The notes beneath the pieces are model-generated. The model searched no databases. It worked only from the letters and a program-made list of their open reading frames with translations, and had not been told where the DNA came from. Below are positions 43,228-57,448 of a stretch of DNA of 64,000 nt, one piece after another. The stretch spans positions 620,001-684,000 of the forward strand of contig JARVKI010000008.1 of NCBI GenBank assembly GCA_036674765.1. The letters are read 5' to 3'. The position numbers were made by a program, and so were the translations under genes. The stretch is from Seiridium cupressi. Its lineage: Eukaryota > Ascomycota > Sordariomycetes > Amphisphaeriales > Sporocadaceae. Position 1 is the first letter of the stretch. Each line of letters opens with the position of its first letter.

Positions 43228-43617
43228 AGTGGATAGGTGACAAACGCAGGTCGGTGTAGAAGCCTTATTATCTCCATCCTTCGCAGGGGAGAGCGAGGGC
43301 AGGATGATATAGATGTGCCCATATAGCCTGGACCTCACCACTCTTGAGACCGCTAAGATGAGTCCATACGGAAACCCCGGAATGTCAGAAAAAATATGCT
43401 CACCATGCGTGTCGATCCACTATATGGGCGTTACAGTCCCACAACACCACACTTTTCCAGGCGCTTCTTCCGGACAAGACTGCGCTGCACACTTCTTCCG
43501 TCTATTGAAGGAAACGGCATTGAATCCTCTGTTATCTGTTTCTCACTTCCTCATCCTCTGTGCTCTTCGTTGCTTCCCCTTCCTCGTCCCTCATACTTTC
43601 TGTAGAGAGCTCTCGCC
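43228..43617. other. Divergent promoter of the secreted and membrane-anchored protein genes
   Basis: These 390 bp lie between two start codons facing apart. The right half is pyrimidine-rich just before the start at 43618. No specific site is recognised. Confidence 0.4.
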
Positions 43618-44407
43618 ATGTTCTTCGGGAACATGTCTAGAATCTCCCAATATGCGCCCCTTCTGCTGCCAGACAATGGCGAGAGTTCCAGCTCACCACT
43701 TGGGAAGCACTCCTCCTCCGAGGATGACGATCACTCCGCCCCCTTACTAGAAGACTCAGAAAATGACACCGCTCTCGCACCGTCCAACACCTCGCAGCTT
43801 CCTAAACTTATCCTCTACTTTTCTTTCGCCCTAGCGATGTTATCAACTGTGAACGTCGCTCTACTCCCTGCTACCTTGTCAAACTACCGCGCCTACCCCT
43901 TTTCTAACTCTGAGCTCAATGCCCTCCCCTACGGCGATGCCAGGTTGGGCTTGGAAAGAGCAGTAAAAATGCTCCGCCCTCCTAAAAGCTATCATCGAGT
44001 CTGGCCGGATAGAATTGCGCGGGTAAGCCGGAAGTTGAAGACGGCCGTCTGGGGTAATGGAGTGCAGGCCTATGTGACTGTCGAGGTTCGGGTTTCGCGC
44101 TTTTTCGCTTGATCGTCCGCTGCAATTACTGACGCAAGACAAGGACTCGACGGTTATGCGGTTTCCCATACCGTCTGATGGTGCCAACTCCTGCGCCATC
44201 TCCTGGCAACAGCCCCCCGAGAACTCTACACGTGCCAAGGATCTCACTGCGAACGGAGACATAACAGAAATCGAAGTATGGCAGCTCATAGCGTCCTCGG
44301 CCACCTCAACCTCCAGCATGGACGCGCTTGACTATGATGCTTTGTCTTACTCAAATCTTCCAGTGCGTGGAGAGCTACTCGGCGTGCTAGACCTCACAGC
44401 CCAGTGA
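43618..44407 (+). CDS. Single-pass membrane protein of unknown function (But2-C-like ectodomain)
   Basis: Two exons (43618-44085 and 44144-44407) give 243 residues. The first 55 are Ser/Asp/Glu-rich, then comes one membrane helix (LILYFSFALAMLSTVNVALL). Beyond it a domain has YGDARLGLERAVKMLRPP, a Trp-Pro (RVWPDRIARV), then VEDSTVMRFPIP and one Cys (NSCAISW). The layout recalls the fungal family annotated as But2 C-terminal domain, but the match is weak. The donor at the intron is gttcgg, a less common but usable form; without it the frame stops within 10 codons. The topology suggests a cytosolic tail and an outer or lumenal domain. The head-to-head neighbour is the secreted BIM1-like protein. 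Confidence 0.6.
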
Positions 44408-44604
44408 GACACAAGGCTTAGTGGTGGAGATGAGGTGCCAGCGTGTGGCGTGTCATGTCAGCTTCATGCATCTTGATCAGCTGTTGCCGCGTGCATGATT
44501 AAATCACGCAGCTTGCTATTTAAACTTCACATACACAACGAAGAAAACCTGGACCACATATTTGCGGAGACTTGGGCCACATAATGACCCGATGGATATG
44601 CTGA

Positions 44605-45994
44605 GTGGCTTGCGAAAGACGAGTTGAGGGTTATCAACACTTCAACGGCGTTGCTCAACACCCCCTGGGTGTTTCACACGGACGTGTCTACAGAGAACCC
44701 CACATTCGACTTCGCTCGCTTTGGATATCCTTAGATATTCGGAGTTTCTCATGTCTCGAGAAACGTGACAACAAGGGCTTTACCAGGCTCCAAACAGCAG
44801 TAGTCAAAAATGACATAGATGTGATGGGAATACTTATAAGAGGCCTTGATGCAGATGTGGATGAATGCGGAAGTTCAGATAGCTGGACACCGTTGCTCCT
44901 CGCTTGCCAGTGCGGTCATTTCGCCATTACGTAGTTGCTCGTAGAGCATGGAGCGAAAGTCATCTGTCGAGATGTGCGGGGAGCGCCGATCTTGCACGCG
45001 ATCCACCAATTTAAAACACGGGAGCAGTGTGAAGCAGTGGTCCAACGGGCGTTGGAGGCTGGTTTGTCCATCACTTGTAGACAACAGGAAGGCCTCACTC
45101 CTCCCCACGTGACGCTCCTCGGTTGGACTGATCCCGCGGTGCTGCAGCTGAAGTCCTCCTGGAGAATGGTAGCGATCCGAGCAGTCTTGCCATGGGGTTT
45201 GACGGATACTGCAATAGAACATCGCCGATTGGGCTTTGCGCTGAGAAGCTCAACGTTCCACTTCTGGAGAGGACGCTCAAGGTAGCAGCTACCATACTTG
45301 AGACTGAGCATAATATTGCCTTCTGCAGAGCCCAGGCCTTTTACGTTCTGGCTAGGAAAACCCGATTCTACCATATGAGCATCGCGGGTGGAGACTGTGA
45401 AGCTCGGCTCATCTCTGTGCTGCGTCTCATAGCTGATGACGAAATTGGAAGTCACATAGTTGGCGAGCTGGATGGTTCCTGGGATCCTTGCTTATTTTTG
45501 GCGGTCAATTTCGGTCGAGACATTATGGTTGAAGCATTACTCACTGCATGTCCGGGTATCGCCGTCAACTATACCAGCGGTCCAAATGTTTCGAATTCCA
45601 TATCATATGGAAGGCCTTACGTACATGTCGCAGTCGAGCGTCGTGGCTCGGAAGCCGTACGTAGCCTCGTCAAACATGGCGCCGACCTCCTGAAAAAGGG
45701 ACGGCCTGAATCGAATTGCTTACATGTAGCAGCGCGTTACTTCCCTTCGGTTTTCCTGGAACTCATAGATGTGGCAGCCGGGCTGTCGCCTGAGCAGCGC
45801 CATGGGAAGACTATGAAAGAAGTGTTGGAGAAACCCACGAGCAGGGGGTGGCCGTGTTCAGCCTGCTGCTCCAGGAAGGCTACTCGTCCGAATCAACACT
45901 TGCAGACGCTATTCGTACTCAGTACAATCTTGAGTACGATTATAGAATCTTGGAGGCTGATAGATATTGGAGCACACTGAGTGGCATCGATTAG
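44605..45994 (+). pseudogene. Ankyrin-repeat protein, broken
   Basis: The conceptual protein shows ankyrin-type helices (SWTPLLLACQCGHFAIT, then LLVEHGAKV, later GRPYVHVAVERRGSEAVRSL and LVKHGADLL, then NCLHVAARY). It cannot be read as one gene. A TAG at 44932-44934 falls inside a repeat, at the position of an ordinary residue just before LLVEHG. The frame then changes between about 45110 and 45150 and again near 45832. The final frame ends at a TAG at 45992-45994. No introns at these places would repair the frame well. The upstream end is also unclear, with a possible further frame change before 44700. I consider it an inactive copy of a large fungal ankyrin protein. Confidence 0.7.
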
Positions 45995-47337
45995 TGTTGC
46001 GGTCAACAGCGCACTAGTTCCAGTGGAGAATGTACTCTACTTGCTGAATCTAACTCCACCTTTCCAGTTCGTTTCCTCCTCGGGTGGTCATACTCTCCTC
46101 ACGACCGCTATACAGGGGGTGATGAGGTGTAAGTCATAGTTATAGACCGGCAAGCAGATGATGATGAGGCACGATTATTCCAATATTGAATGTATACAAC
46201 TGGTTGTTAGCAGTCGTGGGTGCCTTGAGAGTCCCGAAATGTGAGCAACTCGAAACACCACACGCCATTGGGTTGGACTAATGGTGTGGCAATATTGCAG
46301 CTGAGACATGCCAATAGGATAATTTGCCATGACGGACTTGGCGATAAATACAAGTATTCTGGTGGTACAGCATCGGGGTTCAAGCCAGAATGGCTTTCCT
46401 TTCTTTCCCCTTTACCTTTCCCTTTCCCTCCCCTCTCTTCTTTCTCTCAATACCTGAAGCACCCTCCCAGAGCCAGCCAATCCTTCAAGGGCGGAAGGGC
46501 AGAGTTATATTTAGTAAGAAAATTATATCCGACCAACCCGTAGGCAAAGAAGGAGTATTTAGGCTGGTACTAATCGACCGGGTGACCGCGCAGTCGAGGT
46601 CGGCATCGAAGGCGCGGCGAACCTCATGCTAGATAGGATGCCTCCAACGAAGGAAGCCCTTACTCAGCAACAGACCATAAACTGGATATGCAGACATCCC
46701 TGCTGTCAGACTTGATTGAAGCAATACCATTTCCAGAATGTAACTCCCCCGTCACTTGTGTGACCAATGCCCCGCAATCAACGCTCCAATAGATCCCGTC
46801 GAGAGTACATATGGGATGCAACCACGGAAAGCTGTGAATAAGCCATGCTTACACAGAAACCCCCGACGATATTGTTGTATGTGATGTACGCACGTCCTGT
46901 CACTATGCACAAAGGTACCGTGCCCGGCCCCCCTTCGTTTCCATACCCGCGCCATCATGCTGTCACAACATGCGCAATAGCATATTAGGCATCACCATGA
47001 TTGACCCTTTTTTTCCCCCTCCAACGAGGCTGCCACCGTGCATGATCGAAGCAATGTTGTCTACCAGTCAGTGCTCCTTGTCCTTCCCATTCACATGCAT
47101 TTGAGGCGATCTAATGCAAGACACGTTGCGTTGGTGTCACGTATCAATCATCACATGCTTGTTTGTCAGTATCGTGGCATAGTTTACAATGTGTTGGGTT
47201 GACTACCTAGATGGACTAGCCTGTGACGACAATCCGAGCCTAGGTGGGCATAAAACGTGATGGGACACCCTTGGAACTCCCCTCACGCGCAATGCCCCTC
47301 TGCCTGACTGATCGAGTTTCGCAAAGAAGACCACAAT
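45995..47337. other. Intergenic, no gene recognised
   Basis: About 1.3 kb. A pyrimidine-rich stretch lies at 46395-46445 (CTTTCC-type runs). The open frames are short and without family features. Confidence 0.45.
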
Positions 47338-48432
47338 ATGGCACTGTCAGTACTATTGTTCTTGGAGGTGGCAGCAATCTTGGTTGGTATCCCTCTCTAA
47401 ATGACCATGATACATCTAACATATTACAGGGAGTCGGAAGTGTAGTTTACCCCATAATCTACAACCTTTACCTGTCGCCGCTGAAGCGCTTCCCGGGGCC
47501 GTTACTCTATACAGCTACTAGCATTCCTTTCGATATCGATAGCGTGAGAGGCAACGCGCTGGATGTCCTTACTCGCCTGCATGACCAGTACGGCCCAGTG
47601 GTGCGCGTTCGTCCGAATGAACTGTCATATATTGATGGCCGAGTGTGGAAAGATGTGTATGGGTTTCGCTCTCACCACCAAGAATGGTTCAAGGGCGATG
47701 GACTCCCTTACCTTAATGGCGTTCCGGGCATTATTAGCTCCCCGAAAGATCTTCATCGCCGCTATCGTCGCAGCCTGGCACATGCGTTCTCCAACCAGGG
47801 TCTCCAGGAACAAGCCCCTAGAATATTGGGACACGTGAACCGATTGGTCAAGGTCCTAGCTAAGCACAGCCAGACGGGGCTCGTTGATATGGTTCAGTGG
47901 TTCAGCTGGACCACGACCGACATCATCGGAGACCTGGCGTTTGGCGAGAGCTTCGGATGCTTGGAGACCGAACAAGAACATCAATGGTCAGCTTTGACCA
48001 CCAAATTCCTGCTCCCAACACTGCTCGTTGGCATTCTACAACGTTGGCATATGGTACTGTTGGCTCCAATATTACTTCCACGAGACATTTTCGAGGGATT
48101 GAGGTCAACTACTAAAGAAATCGCTGAAAAGTTACGGAAGAGAGTTTCTTACGGCCAAGGCCGTGGTGACTTCTTTGGCCGTCTTCTAAAACATGGCCTT
48201 ATTGTGGAAAATAAGGCAGACTTCAAGGAAACCAAAGAGGGCCAAGAAGGTGTTACTTTTGATGAGCTTAGAGAGCAACGCACAAGACCTGGTCTTTGCG
48301 GGATCGGAGACCACAGCCACGCTTCTTACTTTTACGATCTATTTCCTTCTGCGCAATCCACACGTCCTTGCCAAGGTCACAGGACTCATACGCTCGGTGT
48401 TCAGCAGAGCTCGCAAGATCCCTAATTACTAG
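47338..48432 (+). pseudogene. Cytochrome P450, truncated and frameshifted
   Basis: An N-terminal membrane anchor of the usual kind begins with the ATG at 47338 (MALSVLLFLEVAAIL). A likely intron ends at 47429, but the phases of the two sides do not match. The main frame then gives PIIYNLYLSPLKRFPGPLLY, VVRVRPNELSYID and a C-helix region RRYRRSLAHAFSNQGL. At about 48280 the frame is lost; the I helix continues in the next frame (QDLVFAGSETTATLL) and ends at a stop at 48432. The ExxR motif, the PERF region and the haem-binding Cys loop are missing, and I do not find them further right. It therefore cannot bind haem. The parent is of the secondary-metabolism type common in fungi. Confidence 0.85.
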
Positions 48433-49196
48433 GTATCTCTTCCCACACCCTTATGCCTATGCAGGCTTGTAATAGCAGAGATACGAACACATTTTAAGGT
48501 AACGACGACAGCGAGTCTCCCCCATGTCGAAAGGAGAAGGAAATCGAGTTTAGATTGGAACCTTCTAAGGCACCCCAAGATTCAGTACTAATGTGTAATA
48601 GAATAAGACTAAATGTTGAAGAATTCTTCAGTTAGTGGTTCGATTGGTGTCCTCTCCCATCGATCCAACGTGCCTCTGAATCAACAGTAGCGCGACTAGT
48701 GTGGAATGTAAGTTTCGGAGTAACGTTTCAAAAATCACATTAGTGACTGTAAGCAGTATGGAGGTAAATATTTCTCAACTAGTCTCAATCAAGCTCGTGT
48801 TGAGAAGTACTCCAGTCATCTGCAGCTTTCTGACAGTTCGGCTGCCAATACTCTGCCTGCTCCGACTGTTTCTCAAAGCTCCAGGGCTTTGATCAAGGAT
48901 TGGACTACCAGGTGAGGCTCGACAGTGCATTCTTATTTCATCCAGCCATGACAAGAGCTCTATCACCGGCACCAGTACGCGAGGCGGCCGGATACGGAAG
49001 AGTCACAGTTTCGACCTAGACTTATGATCTAGCGAGAGTCATACTTCTGTGTCGATCAGTGTTGGGCGGACCGCAAGCAAACGGAATTAAGCTCTGTTCT
49101 ACTCACGCCGGAACTATAAGATTATCACGACCTCTTTTTGCACATTAGACACATGCTAGCAGTCGACGACGGAATATTGATTCGTTATTTTTTCTC
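48433..49196. other. Intergenic after the P450 pseudogene
   Basis: No gene seen; I looked here for the missing haem-binding half of the P450 and did not find it. Confidence 0.45.
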
Positions 49197-49628
49197 TTGG
49201 AGATCGTGCACAAGGATATGGGTATCAAAGGTGAACCTATGATGCGCCGATATCGTTGGGAAAACGTCTCTGAAAAATTGGAGTTTATGTTTTTGTACGA
49301 CGGCAGTAACCTGGTCCGCGCATTTGGTTCGGAAGAAGGAGTGAGTTCTGAGATTTGCATGGGGTATGAGTACACGGAGCAACCGAACCTCGACCTCGAG
49401 GAACACATGGAAGTGATTGGCGACATGATCCTACAAGGCATACGAAGGCCAGATCTGGGCAGTGGTTATCGTGCCGTCCTAGATGGAATTACGAAACTGA
49501 AAGTCCCACCAGGTTCGGTACCCACTGCTGCCTCAGAGGCAGCCCTACTGCTATCTTCATACACGCCTTCGGATGCAGTGTTCGTAAGGCTTCTAGTTTC
49601 TCCCAGCCAAAGAATTATTCGTCTCTAA
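49197..49628 (+). other. Open frame of 143 codons, doubtful fragment
   Basis: The translation looks protein-like in composition, with alternating charged and aromatic segments (MMRRYRWENVSEKLEFMFLY, then GSEEGVSSEICMGYEY and EEHMEVIGDMILQGIRRPD). I do not recognise a family. It has no clear partners upstream or downstream and lies among broken genes, so it may be a piece of a dead gene. Confidence 0.25.
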
Positions 49629-50547
49629 CCGTCCTTTCTTTAAACATGCAGGTCCATTGATCCTCCCTTATGTATTCGGTAGTCAACTTTTGGCCCAATC
49701 GCATTTGATCTTTTGTCGGAGCTATGAGCTGCACCTTTCATTGATTATTCGTCTGTGCCTTCAGCTGTGGCCTACCGTCACTTCTCGATTCGACCGACAT
49801 TTGGGGAGCTTTCATTTTCTTGGTCAGCTGGTGTTTCTTGGCCATCGTATATGTGTACTTAATGGTTCCCAAGGTGGCTTGTCTTTGGATGTCGAGGAAA
49901 TTAATAGCATCTTCAAAAGACCTACTAAGCTCGGACTGGCAGCAGACCAGTAGCCTTGCGTCCAAGCTAAGCCCACTACTTCGAGAATTCCATCGAAGTA
50001 GCATGCATATTCTAACGCGTCAAAAACATATATTCCAGTTCTTATGTGAACTATACGAATAATGGGTTTTCTTCTTCTCAAGCTCAATATACTGTTTTGG
50101 CATGTTCCTTGATGTATGTTAAGCTATTCTCGCTACGGGTGATGAGCCATCGGATGGGGTAACCTTGACCTTGAAGTTTCCGGCTTGCAAGACTAGTCAT
50201 AAATGATAATTCTCGTGCCAATTGCTTAAGGGACGATTGGGCACTAACCTTGGCCATTTTGCGTGAGTTGAATTGTACATAGGTTGTCTCATAAGTTCTG
50301 CATACCGCTACAGTAGGATCTTGACGATTGAAGTGGTGGGGGTGTGGCCTGCCACTGTGACTGTGGCTGCTTGTGTGGCTGATGATCACATTGCGGTGGC
50401 TTATATAGACGCTGTTTTCGTGGGTTCGTTCAATTCGACCGAAGTTATTTGTCCAATACTCCCCTGTTTTCGAGCTCCGGATCATCTTCGATTATTGCCA
50501 CCTTCGTGATCACTCCCTTCTGCTGGCCAGCGAGCCACAGATACGGC
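49629..50547. other. Intergenic, no gene recognised
   Basis: Short open frames only. A leftward frame of 133 codons at 50084-50485 is His/Ser-rich and has no recognisable feature. Confidence 0.4.
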
Positions 50548-50923
50548 TTATCCGGCACGTTCAGGTAATCCTGGCTCACTGTGCGCTGTAAAGTCGCGCA
50601 TGATATCTGCCAGCACATTCTCCATTTCATCCGAAGTTCCCGCATCGCCAAGTTCGGGTGCCAACGGACTTAACACCCCCGAATCTATACCACCGAACGG
50701 GGCCGTGAGCGACGGAAAAGCCCACCCTTCGTTATTATGATCCACCATCATAATTAGGTAAGGTTCGACGAGTCAACGCTTCGAAGATGTTACGGTAAAG
50801 TACCGCACCACTCCAGCGCTCGGCTATCGCTACCAGAACCATGGTACAATCAGTACATGTACTACTTATTCTATCATGTCGGACTACCTCCCGAGCAGCT
50901 GGCGAGGTCCAAAGGCAATGCAA
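50548..50923 (-). pseudogene. C-terminal remnant of a fungal transcription factor (probable)
   Basis: The leftward frame contains CTDCTMVLVAIAERWSGA followed by YRNIFEALTRRTL. The pattern AERWxxAxxYRxxFExLxxxT is typical of the C-terminal end of fungal Zn2Cys6 regulators of secondary metabolism. A second piece in another frame (AFPSLTAPFGGIDSGVLSPL, then MENVLADIMRDF) follows. There is no DNA-binding domain or middle region to the right, so only the tail survives. Confidence 0.5.
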
Positions 50924-51740
50924 TATGTCAACCAGCCGGTAAAAGAATCCAAAGTATCCCCCAGGTGGGTTTCACCGGCTTTCCGCGTCTCTATCCGTGG
51001 CATATAGTGTCGGCAATTCTCAAACATTCAAGATACACAGGATCTAGAGCGCCTCTGCGGTCCATCAGCTGCACTCTACGGAATATGATAGAATAGCTAT
51101 GGTTTAGATCGTACCATGCTCTGATTCAAACATAGTCAGAGTATCGCGAGTGCGAGGCGCGGGTGGGGGGTGTAGGGGTGCTGAAGCTTGCCATTCGTCC
51201 AGCTCAGTGCAAAGCTGCTCAATACGCATATTGTGACCGGGATGGCTGGGGTATAAAGTTCACGAACCTGAAACTCCGATTCGTTGGAACCCCCTTGCAA
51301 AGCGTAGTCCCACTCTTTATGCCTTGTTTCGGCTCCCAGTGGATGATAATTTCAAGGCTGTACTGTACATGCCAGCCTATTCACTTCCACGTACAGGTCT
51401 TCTTCCTAGAATTAGCTAATGTTACCTTATTATAGTTTGACCTTACAGGATCTTTTGCAGATCTCCGTTATAATATCCCGCTTCTGTGGCAGATCGGGGT
51501 TGTCCTTCGGATTCTCGTCGTTTAGTCATGCTTTCTCATCACTTACAATCTATTGCTACCGGCGCTGCCGCACAAATGACTAAGGTATTATTGCTTATCC
51601 CGGAATCACTAACAATTTCAGGGGTTTGTCTTTATTATATATTCTCAACCACGCGCATCTGCAGTGTTTGCCCATGCACTTACTACATCATCTCTTGTTC
51701 ATTCTGAAGCAATCATAGACACAGGACGGACAGCTCCAAA
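50924..51740. other. Intergenic upstream of the FAD monooxygenase
   Basis: About 820 bp, no gene recognised. It holds the monooxygenase promoter. Confidence 0.4.
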
Positions 51741-54073
<2,333 letters not shown>

Positions 54074-55483
54074 GTTACGAGACCACCGTTCTGCAATAGA
54101 GTACATGTACGTTCCGTACCTGGTCGCATCACGATAAAGAAATTCCCTCTTCTAAGCCATGGAGGGAGACGAAACGTTAGACTTGAACCTTAAAAGACTG
54201 CGGCGTGCTTACGTGACCTCCCACCCCTGTGTTGGCTTAACTGCCGGCAGCTTTGTCGGCAGAGTGCAAGTAGTGTGGAGACCGTGGCAGGTCCAAAAAA
54301 AAATACCAATCTAACAGGGGACCTCCCAGACAGGTGTGACGAAGGGGGTTTCAAGCCGCGCAATTGGTGTACATAGTAGTCGACAAGTTCCAGGTTCGTC
54401 ATCCGTCGTGAATCCTTAACGCGCGTGCCACTACGACGCTTTCGGTGGGCAGGACTGTTAGCGTCCATGTCCGCTGGAAACATTGACTACATGTACCTAG
54501 CGCAATACCCGGCGCGAGATCCCCGTTAGCTAGCGTGGAAGCCAAAGTCCACCTTGAACGCCACATCCGAATGCCAATTATTTGAGATGCTCCGTGAAAT
54601 TGATAGCGATAATTGTTCGGAAATACTCGCCGAGCACCAAATAGATCGTAGCAAGAAGATTATGCTTATTCTCAAGGCCATGATATCATTATGCATACGG
54701 CAGCCTCGGACTGCGGGTTAGTGTGGCACTGTGACGAGCTCCCCGGCATTTCTACGCTCCAGCAGAGCGAACTATGGGCAAGCCATCGACACCTAAGCAT
54801 CAGCCAAAGCCTTCAATAATCTACGTGTTGCTGTTATATGGGTTTCTAAGCCTATGCCATGGTCGTTTCCATACAATGTAGTTGGTTCATCATCAACTGA
54901 GCTACATGAAACTCTTAGCTCTCCAGAAAACTTACCGGCTGATGCAGGGATACTAACTACATAGGTTAGTTACTTAGGTCAGCTAGGTTAGGGGATTCGC
55001 ATTTCGACAGCGTCGCGCAAGTCTCACGATACCTGTCTGGCCCTTGCTGTATGCGCAGCGCAGTCAGACCTAACTAACTACAAGATTACATAGTCAACTC
55101 CAATGAGCGGCGAGTGCCGGATCTCTCTGCGCCTCGCTCCAGATTTGCCCGCTGCGCTGTGGGTGTGCGGCGCTCCAGCACAGCCGCGCGTCAGAAACGG
55201 GAGAACGAGGGGTCTTGGCGCCCGATTGGCCGACGACTTCAAGGGTTAACACCATATCAGGAGCATAATCCCACCGGAGGATGCCATTCTCCAAAAGGCC
55301 ACAGGAGCCACACCTTCACTCTTCTTGATTCACTCATTCCCAGCGACGTCGAACAGCGCGGGCAGATATGCTTGTCCCACAACGACTTACACTCCGGTGA
55401 GCGCGTCAAGTGTATGGCGACAGCAATATCCGAAGTGATGAACTTTTTACTGGCGCAATCATTAAATATTCTTGCTATTCGCC
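54074..55483. other. Intergenic, no gene recognised
   Basis: About 1.4 kb. Only short open frames on both strands. It contains the promoter of the mannosyltransferase gene at its right end and a few TAGGT/TTAGGT runs near 54950-54990 without clear meaning. Confidence 0.45.
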
Positions 55484-57061
55484 ATGGTATCCTGGCTTAA
55501 GCATATCCAGGACTTTCGTCCTCATAAAACGATCAGTGGCCACGAGAGAAAGACTATTACAACATGGGGGCTGACGGCACTGGCCGTTTTCCTTGTCCTA
55601 CTATATGGACGTCGGTTTTCCGGCCTCGGCACTTCCGGGGGCACTTGGAGAGCGCAGGTGCCAGGGACAAGCGGGAGCGACGGAGAGTCAGCTCGGCATT
55701 TCAGTGAAGTACTAGCTTCAGCTCTCGACAAGTTCCCGCCACTGAAGGACAATCGCAACCCGGGATGGCCGGCTGCAGACGCTCAACAAGACCATTGGTC
55801 CCCGGATGAGAAGGAGCCGATGGATAATCTCAAAAGTCCAACGAAGGATATCATTGAAATGCGGGATGCCCATCGAGGGTTCGTGGATACGATCACGGAG
55901 AAGCTTGTCGATTACGCACCATCTACGCGCAGTCGTAGCGCCCGTCGCGGCATTGTGACAGTTGGCGGGGGCAAATATTTTCCGCCTCTTCTCGTATCTC
56001 TCCGGCTCTTGAGGCGGACAGGAAACACGTTACCTGTCGAGGTATTCTTGCCAGAAAGCGAATACGAAGAGGCTCTCTGCGAGGAGATCCTTCCATCTTT
56101 GAACACGCAATGTCGCAAATTTCCGAAAGTTGGGTCGAATTCCATCGAGCGGTTTCAGTTTAAAATATTCGCTGTTCTCTTATCATCCTTCCAAGAGCTC
56201 CTTCTAATTGACGCAGACGACATTCCACTCGTCAACATTGCACCTTATTTTGATGCCCAGGCTTTCAAAGACACCGGCCTCGTTACCTGGCCAGATTTCT
56301 GGCACACCACTGTCTCGCCGCTCTACTATCTTATATCCTCCCAGCCGGCCATGCCCTTATCCCGGCGTCCGAGCACTGAGTCTGGGCAGATGTTTATCGA
56401 CAAAACGAAGCACTGGAAGACCTTACTCCTGGCGGCGTACTACAACTACTACGGTCCGACGTATTACTACCCTTTGCTATGCCAGAACGCAGTCGGGTGT
56501 GGCGATAAAGAAACGTTCCTGCCTGCGGCGGAAGTCTTCAACCTCTCATTCTACGAAGTCAAAACACCAGTAGAGTCCGTAGGTCATAGGTTATCGAACG
56601 ACGGCAAGGCCGGGCATGCGCTCTTGCAGGGCGATTTCATGCAGGAATACGTCCTCACACAAAGCCTTGAAGGGAAGCCGTGGTCCGACGACCGAAAGGT
56701 CTTGTACGCGGATATCAAACCAATGTTCCTGCACATGTCTCCTCCCAAATGGGATCCGGCCGTGCTGCTGGAACGTATCAGTCAGTGGTCGACCCTCATC
56801 GTAGATATCGACGGCAAGCCATCGGCCGCATGGCAACATCCGCCCGAGGCGGCGAACAAGATCAAAGGAGCTGAGAGAATGGCCTGGGAGGAGGCGCGAT
56901 GGGTCGCTTGCAATCTAGAGGGGAAATTTAAAACGTGGAAAGGAAAGACTACTCCGTGCGGGAGGCTTAATAAGCATTTTAAAGACGTCCTGGATACGGA
57001 TAAAGGAAAAGACTTGGGACTGGGACCGGAAGATGGACTATACCCCGCGCTTGCTCTTTGA
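55484..57061 (+). CDS. GT71 mannosyltransferase, MNN2/alpha-1,2 type
   Basis: Single exon of 525 residues from the Met at 55484; four codons upstream lies another Met, at 55472. It is a type II membrane protein: a short N-terminal tail, one hydrophobic anchor (TTWGLTALAVFLVLLYG) and a linker, then the catalytic domain. Landmarks are GIVTVGGGKYFPPLLVSLRL at the start, LLLIDADDIPLVN with the DxD metal-binding motif, STESGQMFIDKTKHWKTLLL, and AAYYNYYGPTYYYPLL followed by GCGDKETF. These are characteristic of MNN2-like enzymes, which add alpha-1,2-mannose branches to N-glycan outer chains in the Golgi using GDP-mannose. Transfer to other cell-wall mannan cannot be excluded. Confidence 0.9.
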   Translation: MVSWLKHIQDFRPHKTISGHERKTITTWGLTALAVFLVLLYGRRFSGLGTSGGTWRAQVPGTSGSDGESARHFSEVLASALDKFPPLKDNRNPGWPAADAQQDHWSPDEKEPMDNLKSPTKDIIEMRDAHRGFVDTITEKLVDYAPSTRSRSARRGIVTVGGGKYFPPLLVSLRLLRRTGNTLPVEVFLPESEYEEALCEEILPSLNTQCRKFPKVGSNSIERFQFKIFAVLLSSFQELLLIDADDIPLVNIAPYFDAQAFKDTGLVTWPDFWHTTVSPLYYLISSQPAMPLSRRPSTESGQMFIDKTKHWKTLLLAAYYNYYGPTYYYPLLCQNAVGCGDKETFLPAAEVFNLSFYEVKTPVESVGHRLSNDGKAGHALLQGDFMQEYVLTQSLEGKPWSDDRKVLYADIKPMFLHMSPPKWDPAVLLERISQWSTLIVDIDGKPSAAWQHPPEAANKIKGAERMAWEEARWVACNLEGKFKTWKGKTTPCGRLNKHFKDVLDTDKGKDLGLGPEDGLYPALAL

Positions 57062-57448
57062 ACTTTGAGTTGTAAGAATACATTTTATGAGAATAGCGTG
57101 ATAATCTCTTGCGTGACTCAGATAAGAAGAGGCTCAGGTATGCCGCCGGATGGATATGTAGTTATACAGATGGAAAGAAAATCGCCTTGACAGGGGCCAA
57201 CTGACTCAGGCCGGCAGTTGGGATCCACTACAGCCCGACCAGGTATTCCATATAATTGGCTCTCAATAAACATTTCGCGTATTACAGAATTGCGGTATAC
57301 CTCGCACGATCGGATTCGATTGTCAATGTGTTTTGATAGCCTCAGTATTTGATTACTGCCGCATACATACGTTCGTTTGCCCGCGTGTCATGTGGTGCTA
57401 CCCGCAGGCTCTGATCAGCAGGGCAACAAATAACCGAGTAAAGCCATC
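57062..57448. other. Intergenic between the mannosyltransferase and SGNH genes
   Basis: About 390 bp, no gene. It holds TGACTCA at 57114-57120 and 57207-57213, which could be chance. Confidence 0.35.

Noticed and set aside
46395..46445. Pyrimidine-rich run as part of a mobile element
   Set aside because: No terminal repeats or coding remains around it.
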